A program made the translations under genes and the position numbers. The notes under the pieces are model-generated. The model worked only from the letters and a program-made list of their open reading frames with translations. It made no database searches and was not told the origin of the DNA. This document shows, one piece after another, positions 63,436 through 64,000 of a stretch of 64,000 nucleotides of DNA. Location: NCBI RefSeq assembly GCF_001013475.1, contig NZ_JZEF01000005.1, positions 259,440 to 323,439 of the forward strand. The letters run 5' to 3'. Every line of letters starts with the position of its first letter. Position 1 is the stretch's first letter. Source of the stretch: Xanthomonas arboricola pv. juglandis. Its GTDB lineage: Bacteria > Pseudomonadota > Gammaproteobacteria > Xanthomonadales > Xanthomonadaceae.

Positions 63436-64000
63436 TCACGGAATGGCGACCGGGTACGAGCCCAGCACCTTGATCTGCGCCGAGTGCGCTTCCAGTTCGG
63501 CCAGCGCCTGCTTCATCGCCTCGTCTTCCACATGGCCGGCCAGGTCGATGAAGAAGCCGTATTCCCACTTGGCCTGGTGCGAGGGACGCGACTCGATGCG
63601 GTTCATGCTGATGCCATGCCGCGCGAACGGGCTGAGCACGTCGAACAACGCACCCGGCTTGTCGTGGATGAACACCAGCACCGAGGTGCGGTCATGCCCG
63701 GAGGTGGGAAAGATCTGCCGGCCGATCACCAGAAAACGCGTGGTGTTGTCGTCGTCGTCTTCGATCGACTTCATGATGACTTTCTTCAAGCCATACACAT
63801 GCGCGGCGCTCTCGCCGCCGATCGCCGCGGCATCCTCGGCATTGCGGGCGCGGCGTGCGCCTTCGGCATTGCTGGAGACGGCGATCTTCTCGACCTTGGG
63901 CAGGTGCGAACGCAGCCAACCGGCGGTCTGCGCAAACGACTGCGAATGCGCGTAGATACGCTCGATGTCTTCCAGCCGGCCGTTGCGCGAGAGCAGGTAC
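63436..64000 (-). CDS. pheA: bifunctional chorismate mutase/prephenate dehydratase (P-protein), C-terminal part
   Basis: The last 187 codons of a P-protein; the gene begins beyond the right edge of the window. Visible are the end of the dehydratase domain (SNAEGARRARNAEDAAAIGG, AAHVYGL, then TTRFLVIGR, whose Thr-Arg-Phe belongs to the active site) and a complete ACT domain (TSVLVFIHDKPGALFDVLSPFARHGISMNRIESRP), which contains the GAL and ESRP elements used for phenylalanine feedback. It converts chorismate via prephenate to phenylpyruvate. An internal GTG at 63798 is not the start. Confidence 0.95.
   Translation of the reverse strand, partial: YLLSRNGRLEDIERIYAHSQSFAQTAGWLRSHLPKVEKIAVSSNAEGARRARNAEDAAAIGGESAAHVYGLKKVIMKSIEDDDDNTTRFLVIGRQIFPTSGHDRTSVLVFIHDKPGALFDVLSPFARHGISMNRIESRPSHQAKWEYGFFIDLAGHVEDEAMKQALAELEAHSAQIKVLGSYPVAIP

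Overview
This window is GC-rich DNA from a gammaproteobacterium. Gene content points to the Xanthomonadaceae and most likely Xanthomonas: paired TonB-like genes, an aroA-pheA pair, a large exopolysaccharide locus with Fdt-type amino-sugar genes, many PAS/hybrid histidine kinases and chemoreceptors. The genus is an inference from gene content, not from a database match. No CRISPR array, insertion sequence, prophage or rRNA was recognised; there is one tRNA gene (tRNA-Ser, anticodon UGA).

Layout. 1-4467: end of a CBS/CorC-type transporter, an ExoD-like protein, two small flavoprotein genes and an MFS transporter. 4500-24258: the most unusual region. It has two arms. The first (4500-10353) holds an ABC exporter and an HprK-like kinase on the minus strand, diverging from a B12-type radical SAM enzyme and a PF14907-like nucleotidyltransferase. 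The second (10643-24258) is one long minus-strand operon with almost every gene overlapping the next: fdtA, PglD-like acyltransferase, beta-propeller protein, FemAB/GNAT-like transferase, fdtB, wzx-like flippase, GT2, wzy-like polymerase, wzz-like protein, two methyltransferases flanking an amidohydrolase, a previously unremarked 47-codon ORF, and two GT4 glycosyltransferases. Together they should build, modify and export a surface polysaccharide carrying a dTDP-3-amino-3,6-dideoxyhexose, with extra enzymes more typical of peptide or secondary-metabolite modification.

24556-35888: an electron-transfer and haem block. A cytochrome b561, an outer-membrane-type protein with one CXXCH haem motif, a class I cytochrome c and a small outer-membrane-like protein are followed by an ECF sigma factor, its zinc-finger anti-sigma factor and a subtilase, and then by ccmCDEFGHI for cytochrome c maturation. 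ccmA and ccmB are not in the cluster.

35985-43039: a signalling cluster with a hybrid histidine kinase overlapping a KaiC-like double ATPase, a single-domain response regulator and a second, PAS-rich hybrid kinase.

43427-56051: a looser accessory region with MarR plus FAD monooxygenase, a transmembrane chemoreceptor, a lipoprotein, a MocR-type regulator divergent from an AhpD-like gene with an inverted repeat between them, a CPBP protease, an NTF2-like protein, a soluble chemoreceptor with a duplicated PAS domain, and a catalase-like protein. A gene-poor kilobase separates it from tRNA-Ser.

57059-64000: housekeeping DNA: tRNA-Ser, a LysR regulator, serS, two TonB-like genes, aroA and the 3-prime part of pheA.
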